Assembly (NCBI GenBank): GCA_963667815.1
Contig: OY764021.1
Source of the DNA: Saccharicrinis sp963667815
GTDB taxonomy: Bacteria > Bacteroidota > Bacteroidia > Bacteroidales > Marinilabiliaceae
Strand: one strand, 5' to 3'
Length of the DNA: 64,000 nucleotides
Positions 36,131-43,926 of the stretch are shown piece by piece. The notes under the pieces were generated by a model that saw only the letters and a list, made by a program, of their open reading frames with translations, was not told the DNA's origin and made no database searches. Each line of letters starts with the position of its first letter. The first letter of the stretch is position 1. Both the position numbers and the translations under genes were made by a program.

Positions 36131-36708
36131 TACTCTAAAATATTACAAATTTTCAAAAAATTCTTAACCATCAACAATCCATCATCTCCAGAAACTTCAG
36201 GATGAGATTGGAATCCATAAATTGGTTTTTCTTTATGCTTTATAATTTCCGTTGAACAAATATCTGATGTTGCTAAACATTCAAATGATTCTGGCATCTC
36301 AGAAACATAAAATGAATGTTTTTTCAGAAGCAAAACCTCCATCTTTTTCAACCCGTCAAATATAGGATCTTCTGGCTTAATTATATTGATGAGTTCTTTT
36401 TTTCCATGATATTCTGCTAACTTTTTTATTCGGCCTCTATTGGCTACTGCAATAATCTCATGACCAAGACAGAAACCCAATACGGGAACATTAAAATTCA
36501 TTAACGCTACAAAATTTGAGGTAAGGTTTAATGGCTCATACGGATTACCTTTTCCACCGGAAAGAATGACGCCCTTTATTTCTGTTTTGGCAGATAAGGT
36601 GATCGGTTGATTATGATCAAAAAACACATAATCAAAATCTTGCTCTGATAAAAACTGACGCTTAAACTTTTTAATAAAAGCACTTTGGTTATCTATAATT
36701 AAAAGCAT
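36130..36708 (-). CDS. Class I glutamine amidotransferase (GuaA-N-like, stand-alone)
   Basis: A 192-aa GATase1 protein with the triad Cys80 (LGFCLGHE), His169 and Glu171 (YGFQSHPEVSG). The fold and motifs match the N-terminal amidotransferase domain of GMP synthase or its archaeal separate subunit, but there is no synthetase domain or partner nearby. It may glutaminate or deamidate a partner not present here, or be a gamma-glutamyl hydrolase-like peptidase. The overlap with the following mscS gene suggests joint expression, but the pairing has no obvious metabolic reason. Confidence 0.78.
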   Translation of the reverse strand: MLLIIDNQSAFIKKFKRQFLSEQDFDYVFFDHNQPITLSAKTEIKGVILSGGKGNPYEPLNLTSNFVALMNFNVPVLGFCLGHEIIAVANRGRIKKLAEYHGKKELINIIKPEDPIFDGLKKMEVLLLKKHSFYVSEMPESFECLATSDICSTEIIKHKEKPIYGFQSHPEVSGDDGLLMVKNFLKICNILE

Positions 36709-37003
36709 ATCCTGAATATTTAAGTTGAGAACCTACTTTGTAGTTCTGTTTTCTACTCAATTTAAAAAGATATGATTTCCGACGCAATGTTTAAAGTGTA
36801 TTTAACCTATTAATTGTAGTGAGCTTACACTAACTCTTCGACAGTAATCAATTGGCAAAGTATTTGCAACTTGTTAATTCATCATAGATCTATAAACAAG
36901 AGGTAACATACAAAAGTCAAATGGCCATACCAATACTTACCAACAAAGGCTCAAAAATTAAAAGAAATCACCTGTCATAACAAGTATTTACATATAACAA
37001 CAA

Positions 37004-37101
37004 CGGACCTGCTCCGGACCAACAAGGGAGCATCTGCGGATATACTTCACTATTCACTCACTTATCCCTCACTATTCACTCACTATTGACTCACTGTTCA
37101 G
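37004..37101. repeat. 11-bp periodic tandem array
   Basis: Five contiguous 11-bp units run from 37047 to 37101: TCACTATTCAC, TCACTTATCCC, TCACTATTCAC, TCACTATTGAC, TCACTGTTCAG. Immediately before them the same 11-bp phase continues with different units: CGGACCTGCTC (37004), CGGACCAACAA (37015), GGGAGCATCTG (37026), then CGGATATACT (37037, 10 bp). Eleven is not a multiple of three, so it is not a coding repeat, but it is close to one helical turn. On the minus strand the units end in GGTCCG or AGTGA. Confidence 0.8.
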
Positions 37102-37360
37102 TGAATTAAATGTGAACAATATATGAAGAGTATGAATGGTGTATATAAGAAGTATCCGTTTCTGTTACCTTGCCTTTACCTTTTTGGTACGACTCAGACC
37201 AAACTAAAATATTAGCTTTTTTTTAGTTTAAGGTAGATGACTGACTAATAATTTTTTATTAAAGCCCTCCTTAGATAACTTTTTGTCTGCGCGACTAAAA
37301 AAACTCTTTGTTGTGTACTTGTGCCACCTTATTTGTAACAATGCTAAACATATAACAACA

Positions 37361-37387
37361 AAAAAGGCACCCTTCAAAAAGGATGCC
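37361..37387 (-). terminator. Terminator of PFOR
   Basis: On the minus strand GGCATCC pairs with GGGTGCC (37381-37387 with 37366-37372, one G-T wobble) around an 8-base loop, followed by T6; 24 bp after the stop. Confidence 0.85.
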
Positions 37388-37410
37388 TTACATATCTAGA
37401 TTTCTAATTC

Positions 37411-40400
37411 TTAGAATTCCATTTTAGATTGACGAACATAGCCGTTGTAACGCCATTTAGCGTTTTCTTCAGCAGCTTTAAATAATTCTTCTGCTTCAGC
37501 AGGGAATTGTTTCATCAATGAAGTATAACGGATCTCACCTTTCAAGAAGTCTTGGAATTTATCCCATTGTGGCTCTTTAGAGTCTAATATGAATGGGTTT
37601 TTACCTTCTTCTTCTAATTCCGGGTTAAATCTGTATAGGTGGAAGTAACCACACTCAACAGCTTTTTTCTGCTCAGTTTGAGCTTTACCCATACCTGCAG
37701 TTAAACCATGGTTAATACATGGAGCATAAGCAATAATGATAGATGGACCATCAAATGCTTCAGCTTCACGGATAGCTTTAAATGTTTGAGCCTGATTAGC
37801 ACCCATTGCAATTTGAGCAACATATACATAACCATAAGATGCAGCCATCATACCAAGATCTTTCTTACGAATTTTCTTACCTGAAGCAGCAAATTTAGCT
37901 ACAGCACCAACAGGTGTAGATTTAGATGCCTGACCTCCTGTGTTAGAGTAAACCTCAGTATCAACCACTAATACATTTACATCTTGTCCTGAAGCTAATA
38001 CGTGATCTAAACCACCATAACCGATGTCATAAGCCCATCCGTCACCACCAATAATCCACTGAGATTGTTTAGTGATATATTTTTTAACTTTTGCTAACTC
38101 ATCACAAATATCGCAGCTACAAGCGTCGATCATTGGAGAAAGTTTTGCTGAGATCTCTTTTGTTATCTCACCGTCTTTACGGTTTTCAATCCACTCAGTA
38201 AATAGAGCTTTCATTTCTGCAGAACAGCTGTCAGACTCTAAACCTTCTTTCATTAAACGCTCAACACGGTCACGCATTTTTTCAGTTGCGATAGCCATAC
38301 CTAAACCATACTCAGCGTTATCTTCGAATAAAGAATTTGCCCAAGCTGGACCACATCCTTTTTCGTTCATTGTATATGGAGTAGATGGAGCTGAACCAGA
38401 GTAGATAGAAGTACAACCAGTTGCATTTGCTACCATTTGACGATCACCAAATAATTGAGAGATCAATTTAATATATGGAGTTTCACCACAACCAGAACAA
38501 GCACCAGAGAACTCGAATAATGGAGTTGCAAACTGAGAGTTCTTAACGTTAGTTTTTGTATCTACTAAACTTTGTTTAGAAGTAACTTTCTCAACACAGT
38601 AATCCCAGTTTTCCTGGTTGTCATATTGAGAAGCTATAGGTTTCATCTCAAGAGCTTTTGTTTTAGCTGGACAAACATCAACACAGTTTCCACAGTCAAG
38701 ACAGTCAAGAACATCAACCTGTACACGGAATTGCATTCCTTTTAGTGCAGCAGGAGCTCTCATCTCTAAAGTAGCACCTTTAAAGTCTGCAGCTTCTGTT
38801 TCGTCTAATACGAATGGACGAATAGCAGCGTGAGGACAAACGTAAGCACACTGGTTACATTGGATACAGTTTTCTGGAATCCATTCCGGAACGCTAGCAG
38901 CAACACCACGTTTTTCAAACTTAGAAGTACCTTGATCCCAAGTACCATCTTCACGACCTGTAAATGCAGACACTGGTAAATCATCACCAACCTGAGCATT
39001 AATAGGACGAACAACTTTGTTTACGAATTCAGTACCAGCAGTTGGGTATTCTAAAGAACCTTCAAGGCTAGCCCATTCTGCAGGAACATCAATCTTAACT
39101 ACATCACCACCTTGATCAACAGCAGCAAAGTTCATATTAACAATCTTCTCTCCTTTTTTACCGTAAGATTTTACGATAAATTTCTTCATTTGCTCAACAG
39201 CTTGCTCGTAAGGAATTACGCCTGTAATTTTAAAGAATGCAGATTGAAGAATTGTATTTGTACGGTTACCTAAACCAATACCTGCAGCAATATCTGTTGC
39301 GTTGATTGTGTAAAGGCTAATGTTGTTTTTAGCAAAGTAAGCTTTAACATTATCAGGAAGATTTTTCTTAACCTCTTCTTCTGACCATACTGTGTTTAAT
39401 AAGAATGTACCGTCTTTCTTCAAACCTTTTGTTACATCATATAAATTCAAGTATGCCTGAACGTGACATGCAACAAAGTTAGGAGTCATTACCAAATAAG
39501 TAGAACGGATTGGATCATCACCAAAACGAAGGTGAGAACAAGTGAAACCTCCTGATTTTTTAGAGTCATAAGCGAAGTAAGCCTGACAATATTTATCTGT
39601 GTTATCACCTATAATTTTAATTGAGTTTTTGTTAGCACCTACAGTACCATCAGCACCTAAACCATAAAATTTAGCTTCGAATGGTCCGTTAGCTAATTCA
39701 ATTTCTTCTTTTGGAGGAAGAGATGTAAAAGTAACATCATCAACGATACCTACAGTAAATCCGTTTTTAGGTTCTGGTAAAGCAAGGTTTTCATAAATAG
39801 AAACAACCTGTGCAGGAGTAAAGTCTTTAGAAGAAAGACCATAACGACCACCTACAATAACAGGGGCATTTTCTTTACCATAGAATGTATCTTTTACATC
39901 TAAATATAATGGTTCACCAGTTGCTCCCGGCTCTTTTGTACGATCTAAAACAGCAATTCTTTTAGCTGTATCAGGTACTGCTGCTAAGAAATGTTTAGCT
40001 GAGAATGGACGATATAAGTGTACAGCAACCATACCAACTTTTTCGCCTTTAGCAACTAATTCATCAATACCTTCTTTGATTGCTTCGCAACCTGATCCCA
40101 TAGCAATGATTACTCTTTCTGCATCTTCTGCACCATAGTAATCAAATAAACCATACTCACGACCAGTAATTTTGTTAAGCTCTTTCATATAGTGCTCAAC
40201 TGTATCTGCTAATGAATCATAATAAGGATTACAAGCTTCACGAGCCTGGAAGAAAACATCCGGGTTTTGTGCCATACCTCGAGCTACTGGAGTAGCTGGA
40301 TTTAATGCACGGTCACGGAATGCCTGAAGATCATCTTTATCAAATAATGGCTCAAGATCTTCGATATCTAATTGTTCAATTTTTTGAATCTCATGAGAAG

Positions 40401-40932
40401 TACGGAATCCGTCAAAGAAGTGAACGAATGGTACTCTTGATTTAAGAGATGCTAAGTGAGCAACTGCTGCAAGGTCCATAACTTCTTGTACAGAACCTGT
40501 AGCAAACATTGCACATCCTGTTTGACGAACAGCCATAACATCCTGGTGATCACCAAAAATAGATAATGCATGAGATGCTAATGTACGAGCCGAAACATGA
40601 TAAACACCTGGAAGTAATTCTCCAGCCACTTTGTACATGTTAGGGATCATTAATAACAAACCTTGTGATGCTGTAAATGTATTACAAAGAGTACCAGCCT
40701 GAAGAGCTCCGTGCATAGCACCAGCAGCACCAGCTTCAGATTGCATTTCTTCAACTTTTACTGTTTCTCCAAAAATATTTTTTCTTCCGGCTGCAGCCCA
40801 TTCATCGACGTACTCTGCCATTGTAGAAGAAGGCGTGATTGGATAGATTGCAGCTACCTCGCTAAACATATAAGCGATATGAGCAGCAGCTTGGTTACCA
40901 TCACAGGTAAGAAACTTCTTTTCTTTTGCCAT
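37411..40932 (-). CDS. nifJ: Pyruvate:ferredoxin (flavodoxin) oxidoreductase
   Basis: An 1173-aa single-chain PFOR, which splits pyruvate to acetyl-CoA and CO2 while reducing ferredoxin or flavodoxin. Domain I starts TCDGNQAAAHIAYMFSEVAAIYPITPSSTMAEYVDEWAA. Two [4Fe-4S] clusters are in CIQCNQCAYVCPH and CLDCGNCVDVCPA; the proximal cluster cysteines are in FSGACSGCGETPYIK and, later, CSCDIC. The TPP motif is GDGWAYDIGYGGLDHVLASGQDVNVLVVDTEVYSNTGGQ. It is full length with codon choice (for example many GTA/GCA/AAC) suggesting high expression. It is the main pyruvate-oxidising enzyme of anaerobes, consistent with the nearby ppdK. Confidence 0.97.
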   Translation of the reverse strand: MAKEKKFLTCDGNQAAAHIAYMFSEVAAIYPITPSSTMAEYVDEWAAAGRKNIFGETVKVEEMQSEAGAAGAMHGALQAGTLCNTFTASQGLLLMIPNMYKVAGELLPGVYHVSARTLASHALSIFGDHQDVMAVRQTGCAMFATGSVQEVMDLAAVAHLASLKSRVPFVHFFDGFRTSHEIQKIEQLDIEDLEPLFDKDDLQAFRDRALNPATPVARGMAQNPDVFFQAREACNPYYDSLADTVEHYMKELNKITGREYGLFDYYGAEDAERVIIAMGSGCEAIKEGIDELVAKGEKVGMVAVHLYRPFSAKHFLAAVPDTAKRIAVLDRTKEPGATGEPLYLDVKDTFYGKENAPVIVGGRYGLSSKDFTPAQVVSIYENLALPEPKNGFTVGIVDDVTFTSLPPKEEIELANGPFEAKFYGLGADGTVGANKNSIKIIGDNTDKYCQAYFAYDSKKSGGFTCSHLRFGDDPIRSTYLVMTPNFVACHVQAYLNLYDVTKGLKKDGTFLLNTVWSEEEVKKNLPDNVKAYFAKNNISLYTINATDIAAGIGLGNRTNTILQSAFFKITGVIPYEQAVEQMKKFIVKSYGKKGEKIVNMNFAAVDQGGDVVKIDVPAEWASLEGSLEYPTAGTEFVNKVVRPINAQVGDDLPVSAFTGREDGTWDQGTSKFEKRGVAASVPEWIPENCIQCNQCAYVCPHAAIRPFVLDETEAADFKGATLEMRAPAALKGMQFRVQVDVLDCLDCGNCVDVCPAKTKALEMKPIASQYDNQENWDYCVEKVTSKQSLVDTKTNVKNSQFATPLFEFSGACSGCGETPYIKLISQLFGDRQMVANATGCTSIYSGSAPSTPYTMNEKGCGPAWANSLFEDNAEYGLGMAIATEKMRDRVERLMKEGLESDSCSAEMKALFTEWIENRKDGEITKEISAKLSPMIDACSCDICDELAKVKKYITKQSQWIIGGDGWAYDIGYGGLDHVLASGQDVNVLVVDTEVYSNTGGQASKSTPVGAVAKFAASGKKIRKKDLGMMAASYGYVYVAQIAMGANQAQTFKAIREAEAFDGPSIIIAYAPCINHGLTAGMGKAQTEQKKAVECGYFHLYRFNPELEEEGKNPFILDSKEPQWDKFQDFLKGEIRYTSLMKQFPAEAEELFKAAEENAKWRYNGYVRQSKMEF

Positions 40933-41036
40933 TTTGTTTACTATTTAAGTTTTAACTACTATTATTTAGAACTATTCTATTTTATTGATAATCAATTAGT
41001 AAAATTACAACATTATAACTAATTAGTTAAAAATTA

Positions 41037-42215
41037 TTAGTACAAAAATCCAAACAACCACAAAGGAATAACATTCTGTTCTCCCTTCTCAATCATATCT
41101 TTTGCCACTAATAAATTCTTATCTTTTTTATCATTTAATTCACTTTGTTCTCTAACTATAAAATCAAATTTATCATCCACTTTAAAATCACCCTTACACG
41201 ATACTGCTAACTCATGAATACTACCAACCTGATTATAAAAAAAGGTTTTTAAAAGGTTAATTTTATCTACCGTATTACGACTAATACATTGTACCAAATT
41301 TGGATTATGCAGGTAAATCAACGAAGGTTTTTTTTGCATATCCTCTGGTCCATCATATAATAATTTCACCAAACGAGCCTGTCTTAAATAGTACAAGTAA
41401 TTCATTACAGTTGCTCTTGAGGTACCAACATGAGAACTTAATTTACTTACATTAGGCTGAAAAGGTACTTCCTGAGCTATGCTAAAAAGCAATTTTCTAA
41501 GCCTAGGCAAATATTTTAGTTCTATTTGTCGTAAAAAGCTGATGTCAATTTCAAGAATTAAATTGACACTCTTCATTAAGTTTTCGGTATAATGTTGTTC
41601 GTCCAGATAAAACGGATAATAACCGTACTCTAAATAATCATCAAAGTATGCCAGAGGTTTAATATCCTTTACAATTTCAGAAGCGATTTTTTGATGATTC
41701 TTTATTATATCTTCAAATGTATAAGACTTGAATTTTTTGCCTGTCTTTAATTCTAAAAACTCTCTAAATGAAAATCCTTCTAATTTATAAGAGTGCACTA
41801 GATCTCTTAAATGAGGATTTTCTTCTCTAAGCCTCATTACTGTAGATCCTGAAAATACAATCTGCAGATCAGTAAAATTTTCATAACAATATTTCAACTC
41901 TTCCGACCAACCCGGATATTTATATACCTGGTCGAGTACCAAAGTTTTGCCACCTGTTTTTCTAAACTTGTCGGCAAATGAAATAATACTGTGTTCTGAA
42001 AAATAGAGGTTGTTAAGATTAACGTACAAGCATGACTTATCCAGTCCATATTTTGATTTTGCAAAATCTAAAAGGAAATTCGTTTTACCAATTCCCCTTG
42101 TTCCTTTTATTCCGATTAAACGATGATTCCAATCGATTTCATCCATCAACTTCCTTTTGATAGGAACTTTTAAATTATTAATCAGAAATTTATGTGTTTC
42201 AAAAAATGATTGCAC
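41037..42215 (-). CDS. AAA-type ATP-binding protein with DUF4143-like C-terminal domain
   Basis: A 392-aa protein of the AAA_14 + DUF4143 architecture. Walker A is GTRGIGKT (38-45). Walker B is TLVLDQV, with Asp95 followed by Gln96 where most AAA proteins have Glu, which may weaken hydrolysis. FSGSTVMRL carries the sensor Ser/Thr region, FSFREFLEL is a family motif, and the winged-helix SKLSSHVGTSRATVMNYLYYLRQARLVKLL begins the C-terminal part. The family is widespread, varies in copy number, and has no settled function. It has its own -7 box and stands alone. Confidence 0.85.
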   Translation of the reverse strand: MQSFFETHKFLINNLKVPIKRKLMDEIDWNHRLIGIKGTRGIGKTNFLLDFAKSKYGLDKSCLYVNLNNLYFSEHSIISFADKFRKTGGKTLVLDQVYKYPGWSEELKYCYENFTDLQIVFSGSTVMRLREENPHLRDLVHSYKLEGFSFREFLELKTGKKFKSYTFEDIIKNHQKIASEIVKDIKPLAYFDDYLEYGYYPFYLDEQHYTENLMKSVNLILEIDISFLRQIELKYLPRLRKLLFSIAQEVPFQPNVSKLSSHVGTSRATVMNYLYYLRQARLVKLLYDGPEDMQKKPSLIYLHNPNLVQCISRNTVDKINLLKTFFYNQVGSIHELAVSCKGDFKVDDKFDFIVREQSELNDKKDKNLLVAKDMIEKGEQNVIPLWLFGFLY

Positions 42216-42628
42216 GATATCTTATTCAATAATTGATTGACAAATGTAATATTAGAAACCAAATAATTGCAATGTGGAGATTACAATTATAATGTTAAGA
42301 TGTAATTTATACTTATTAAAAATAACAATTAAATAGAAAATACAGTTAACAGTTATAGTCAGTATTTTTAATTTCCGTATATAAAATAAGTGAAATAATT
42401 ATTAGTAACATCTAAATAATAGCAGACAAACCATAAAAAAACAAGACTATAATTTTCTACTGTTTTAAGGATAACATCAATGGGCAATACAAAACAAAAA
42501 CCGATTCAAACAAACCGTTAATCAAAAAATATATACATTTTATTAAAATATGAACCTATAATATTTCTATTATATTTTATTTTGCAGCCCCCACATACTT
42601 ATAATACACAAACTAATTATTTACAAAA
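42216..42628. other. Divergent intergenic region AAA gene / secreted pair
   Basis: 413 bp. The AAA side has a -7 box at 42241-42248. Before the plus-strand gene TATTTTG then CAGCCCCC (about 42583-42593) is one T short of a -7 box. The middle is AT-rich and featureless. Confidence 0.45.
42241..42248 (-). promoter_or_regulatory. -7 box of the AAA ATPase gene (TAcaTTTG)
   Basis: The minus strand reads TACATTTG, 26 bp before the ATG. It predicts a very short leader of about 20 nt. Confidence 0.6.
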
Positions 42629-43882
42629 ATGATTAAAAATTTATTTAAGATTTTTGGAATTATGTTTTGCACCATTCCAATATTGCAGAACATAAATGGC
42701 CAAATCAACAACCCTAATTTCACAATATTCCAGGGGAAGAACTCCATTAAAAAAGATGGCAAAACGTATGATTTTGCTATGAACAAAAACGATGAGATAA
42801 AGATTACCTTATCTGTTGAAAAAGAAAAAGATATTTCGAGTATTAGGTTAATTGATAAAAACAGCCATGTAACTGTCTGGGAAAAAGGAAAAGTATCTTC
42901 AGTTAACGATATCATTAAAATTCCTGAGGAAAGTGTATATATCTTAGAAATCATTGGTCGTGGAGGTAAAAAAGATGTGTCAATCTCCTTAACCAGAGTT
43001 TCAGGAAAAGAAAAATTATATAACCCTGCCTGGATGCAATACAGTACTATTACTTCAGAAAATATCACATATGAAGTAGATACTACGATAGGCTACAAAG
43101 AACCAGTTATTTCGTATCAGGATATCAGGTTATTTAATAAGTATATGTATCAAAAAGTAGATATTTTTGACTATAATGATCAGATTTTAGGTCAGGGAGG
43201 TATACACAATTCACAAGCCAAAATTAAACCTTTAGCAATTAATAAATCTAACATTCCCGATAGTGCCATATTTAAAGGATATCATTACAATGTAAGTTCT
43301 ACAATTGGAGGTGCAAAACATTGGGCTCTAGCCGACATTGGTGTTTCTGCAGCATCAATGGTAATGAGTCCGGCTGCTTCGTTTGCTGCACATGGAGCTA
43401 TGGGATTAATAGGACCTCAACCAGGAAGTGAACCTATACAGTATTTTATGACTAACCGTGAATCAGACCTTAAAGTAGCTCAAGAAATCTATTCTCTTTA
43501 TAATTCAGGAAGAGAAGCTACAAACAAAGCAAAAGATGTATTTGGTAATATCGCAGGACACTTAAGTGATGATGCTAAAAATGCCATTAAGGGAACAAAA
43601 GTTAAAGAATATAACGAAGGTGATATGTCATTTAACGAAAAAGGTTTAGTCACAAATTTATCCGTAACCGAGGCTTTACCACCTTCAGCAAAGTATATAT
43701 TATTTGGAAACCCGGATATTGGACAAGCCAAAAACTTAAAATTAAACGCTTATGCCTTATACTACAAACCTACCTATTATACCCTAAAAGCTGAAGAGCA
43801 ATATTTTCAGGCACTTATCCAAAAATTAAGCAAGACTAAAATAAAATATACTAAAACAATTCATTTGGGATCAATTAAATAA
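42629..43882 (+). CDS. Secreted protein of unknown function, first of a lectin pair
   Basis: A 417-aa protein with a signal peptide (residues 1-24, ILQNING|Q). Residues about 30-125 look like a compact beta-sandwich (SIKKDGKTYDFAMNKNDEIKITLSVEKEKDISSIRLIDKNSHVTVWEKG ... VYILEIIGRGG) comparable in layout to the first about 115 residues of the next gene. Residues 236-263 form an Ala/Gly/Met-rich hydrophobic segment (ADIGVSAASMVMSPAASFAAHG), then a helical and a mixed C-terminal part (ALPPSAKYILFGNPDIGQAKNLKLNAYALYYKP). No known domain is recognised. The next gene follows at 44 bp and is probably cotranscribed. Confidence 0.72.
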   Translation: MIKNLFKIFGIMFCTIPILQNINGQINNPNFTIFQGKNSIKKDGKTYDFAMNKNDEIKITLSVEKEKDISSIRLIDKNSHVTVWEKGKVSSVNDIIKIPEESVYILEIIGRGGKKDVSISLTRVSGKEKLYNPAWMQYSTITSENITYEVDTTIGYKEPVISYQDIRLFNKYMYQKVDIFDYNDQILGQGGIHNSQAKIKPLAINKSNIPDSAIFKGYHYNVSSTIGGAKHWALADIGVSAASMVMSPAASFAAHGAMGLIGPQPGSEPIQYFMTNRESDLKVAQEIYSLYNSGREATNKAKDVFGNIAGHLSDDAKNAIKGTKVKEYNEGDMSFNEKGLVTNLSVTEALPPSAKYILFGNPDIGQAKNLKLNAYALYYKPTYYTLKAEEQYFQALIQKLSKTKIKYTKTIHLGSIK

Positions 43883-43926
43883 TACAGGTACATTATTTAT
43901 CTCACTAAAAAAATTATATCAATAAA

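Larger units (their letters stand above)
36709..37410. other. 702-bp gene-free region between the amidotransferase gene and PFOR
   Basis: Holds the PFOR terminator (37361-37387), an 11-bp periodic array (37004-37101) and, towards 36709, presumably the promoter of the amidotransferase-mscS pair, though no exact TAnnTTTG was picked out. The segment 37110-37360 includes an AT-rich inverted repeat (AAACTAAAA .. TTTTAGTTT) and no ORF. No transposase remnant or RNA family is recognised. Confidence 0.6.

Noticed and set aside
36130..36708. GMP synthase (guaA)
   Set aside because: Only the amidotransferase domain is present; the ATP-pyrophosphatase and dimerisation domains of GuaA are missing and no separate subunit is nearby.
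36990..37110. Insertion sequence end or REP element
   Set aside because: No transposase or REP-associated protein, no terminal inverted repeats and no target duplication; the 11-bp period describes the segment better.
42613..43068. Minus-strand ORF of about 150 codons opposite the first secreted gene
   Set aside because: It is antisense to a gene with a good signal peptide and domain structure, uses low-complexity Phe/Ile/Ser codons and has no family resemblance.
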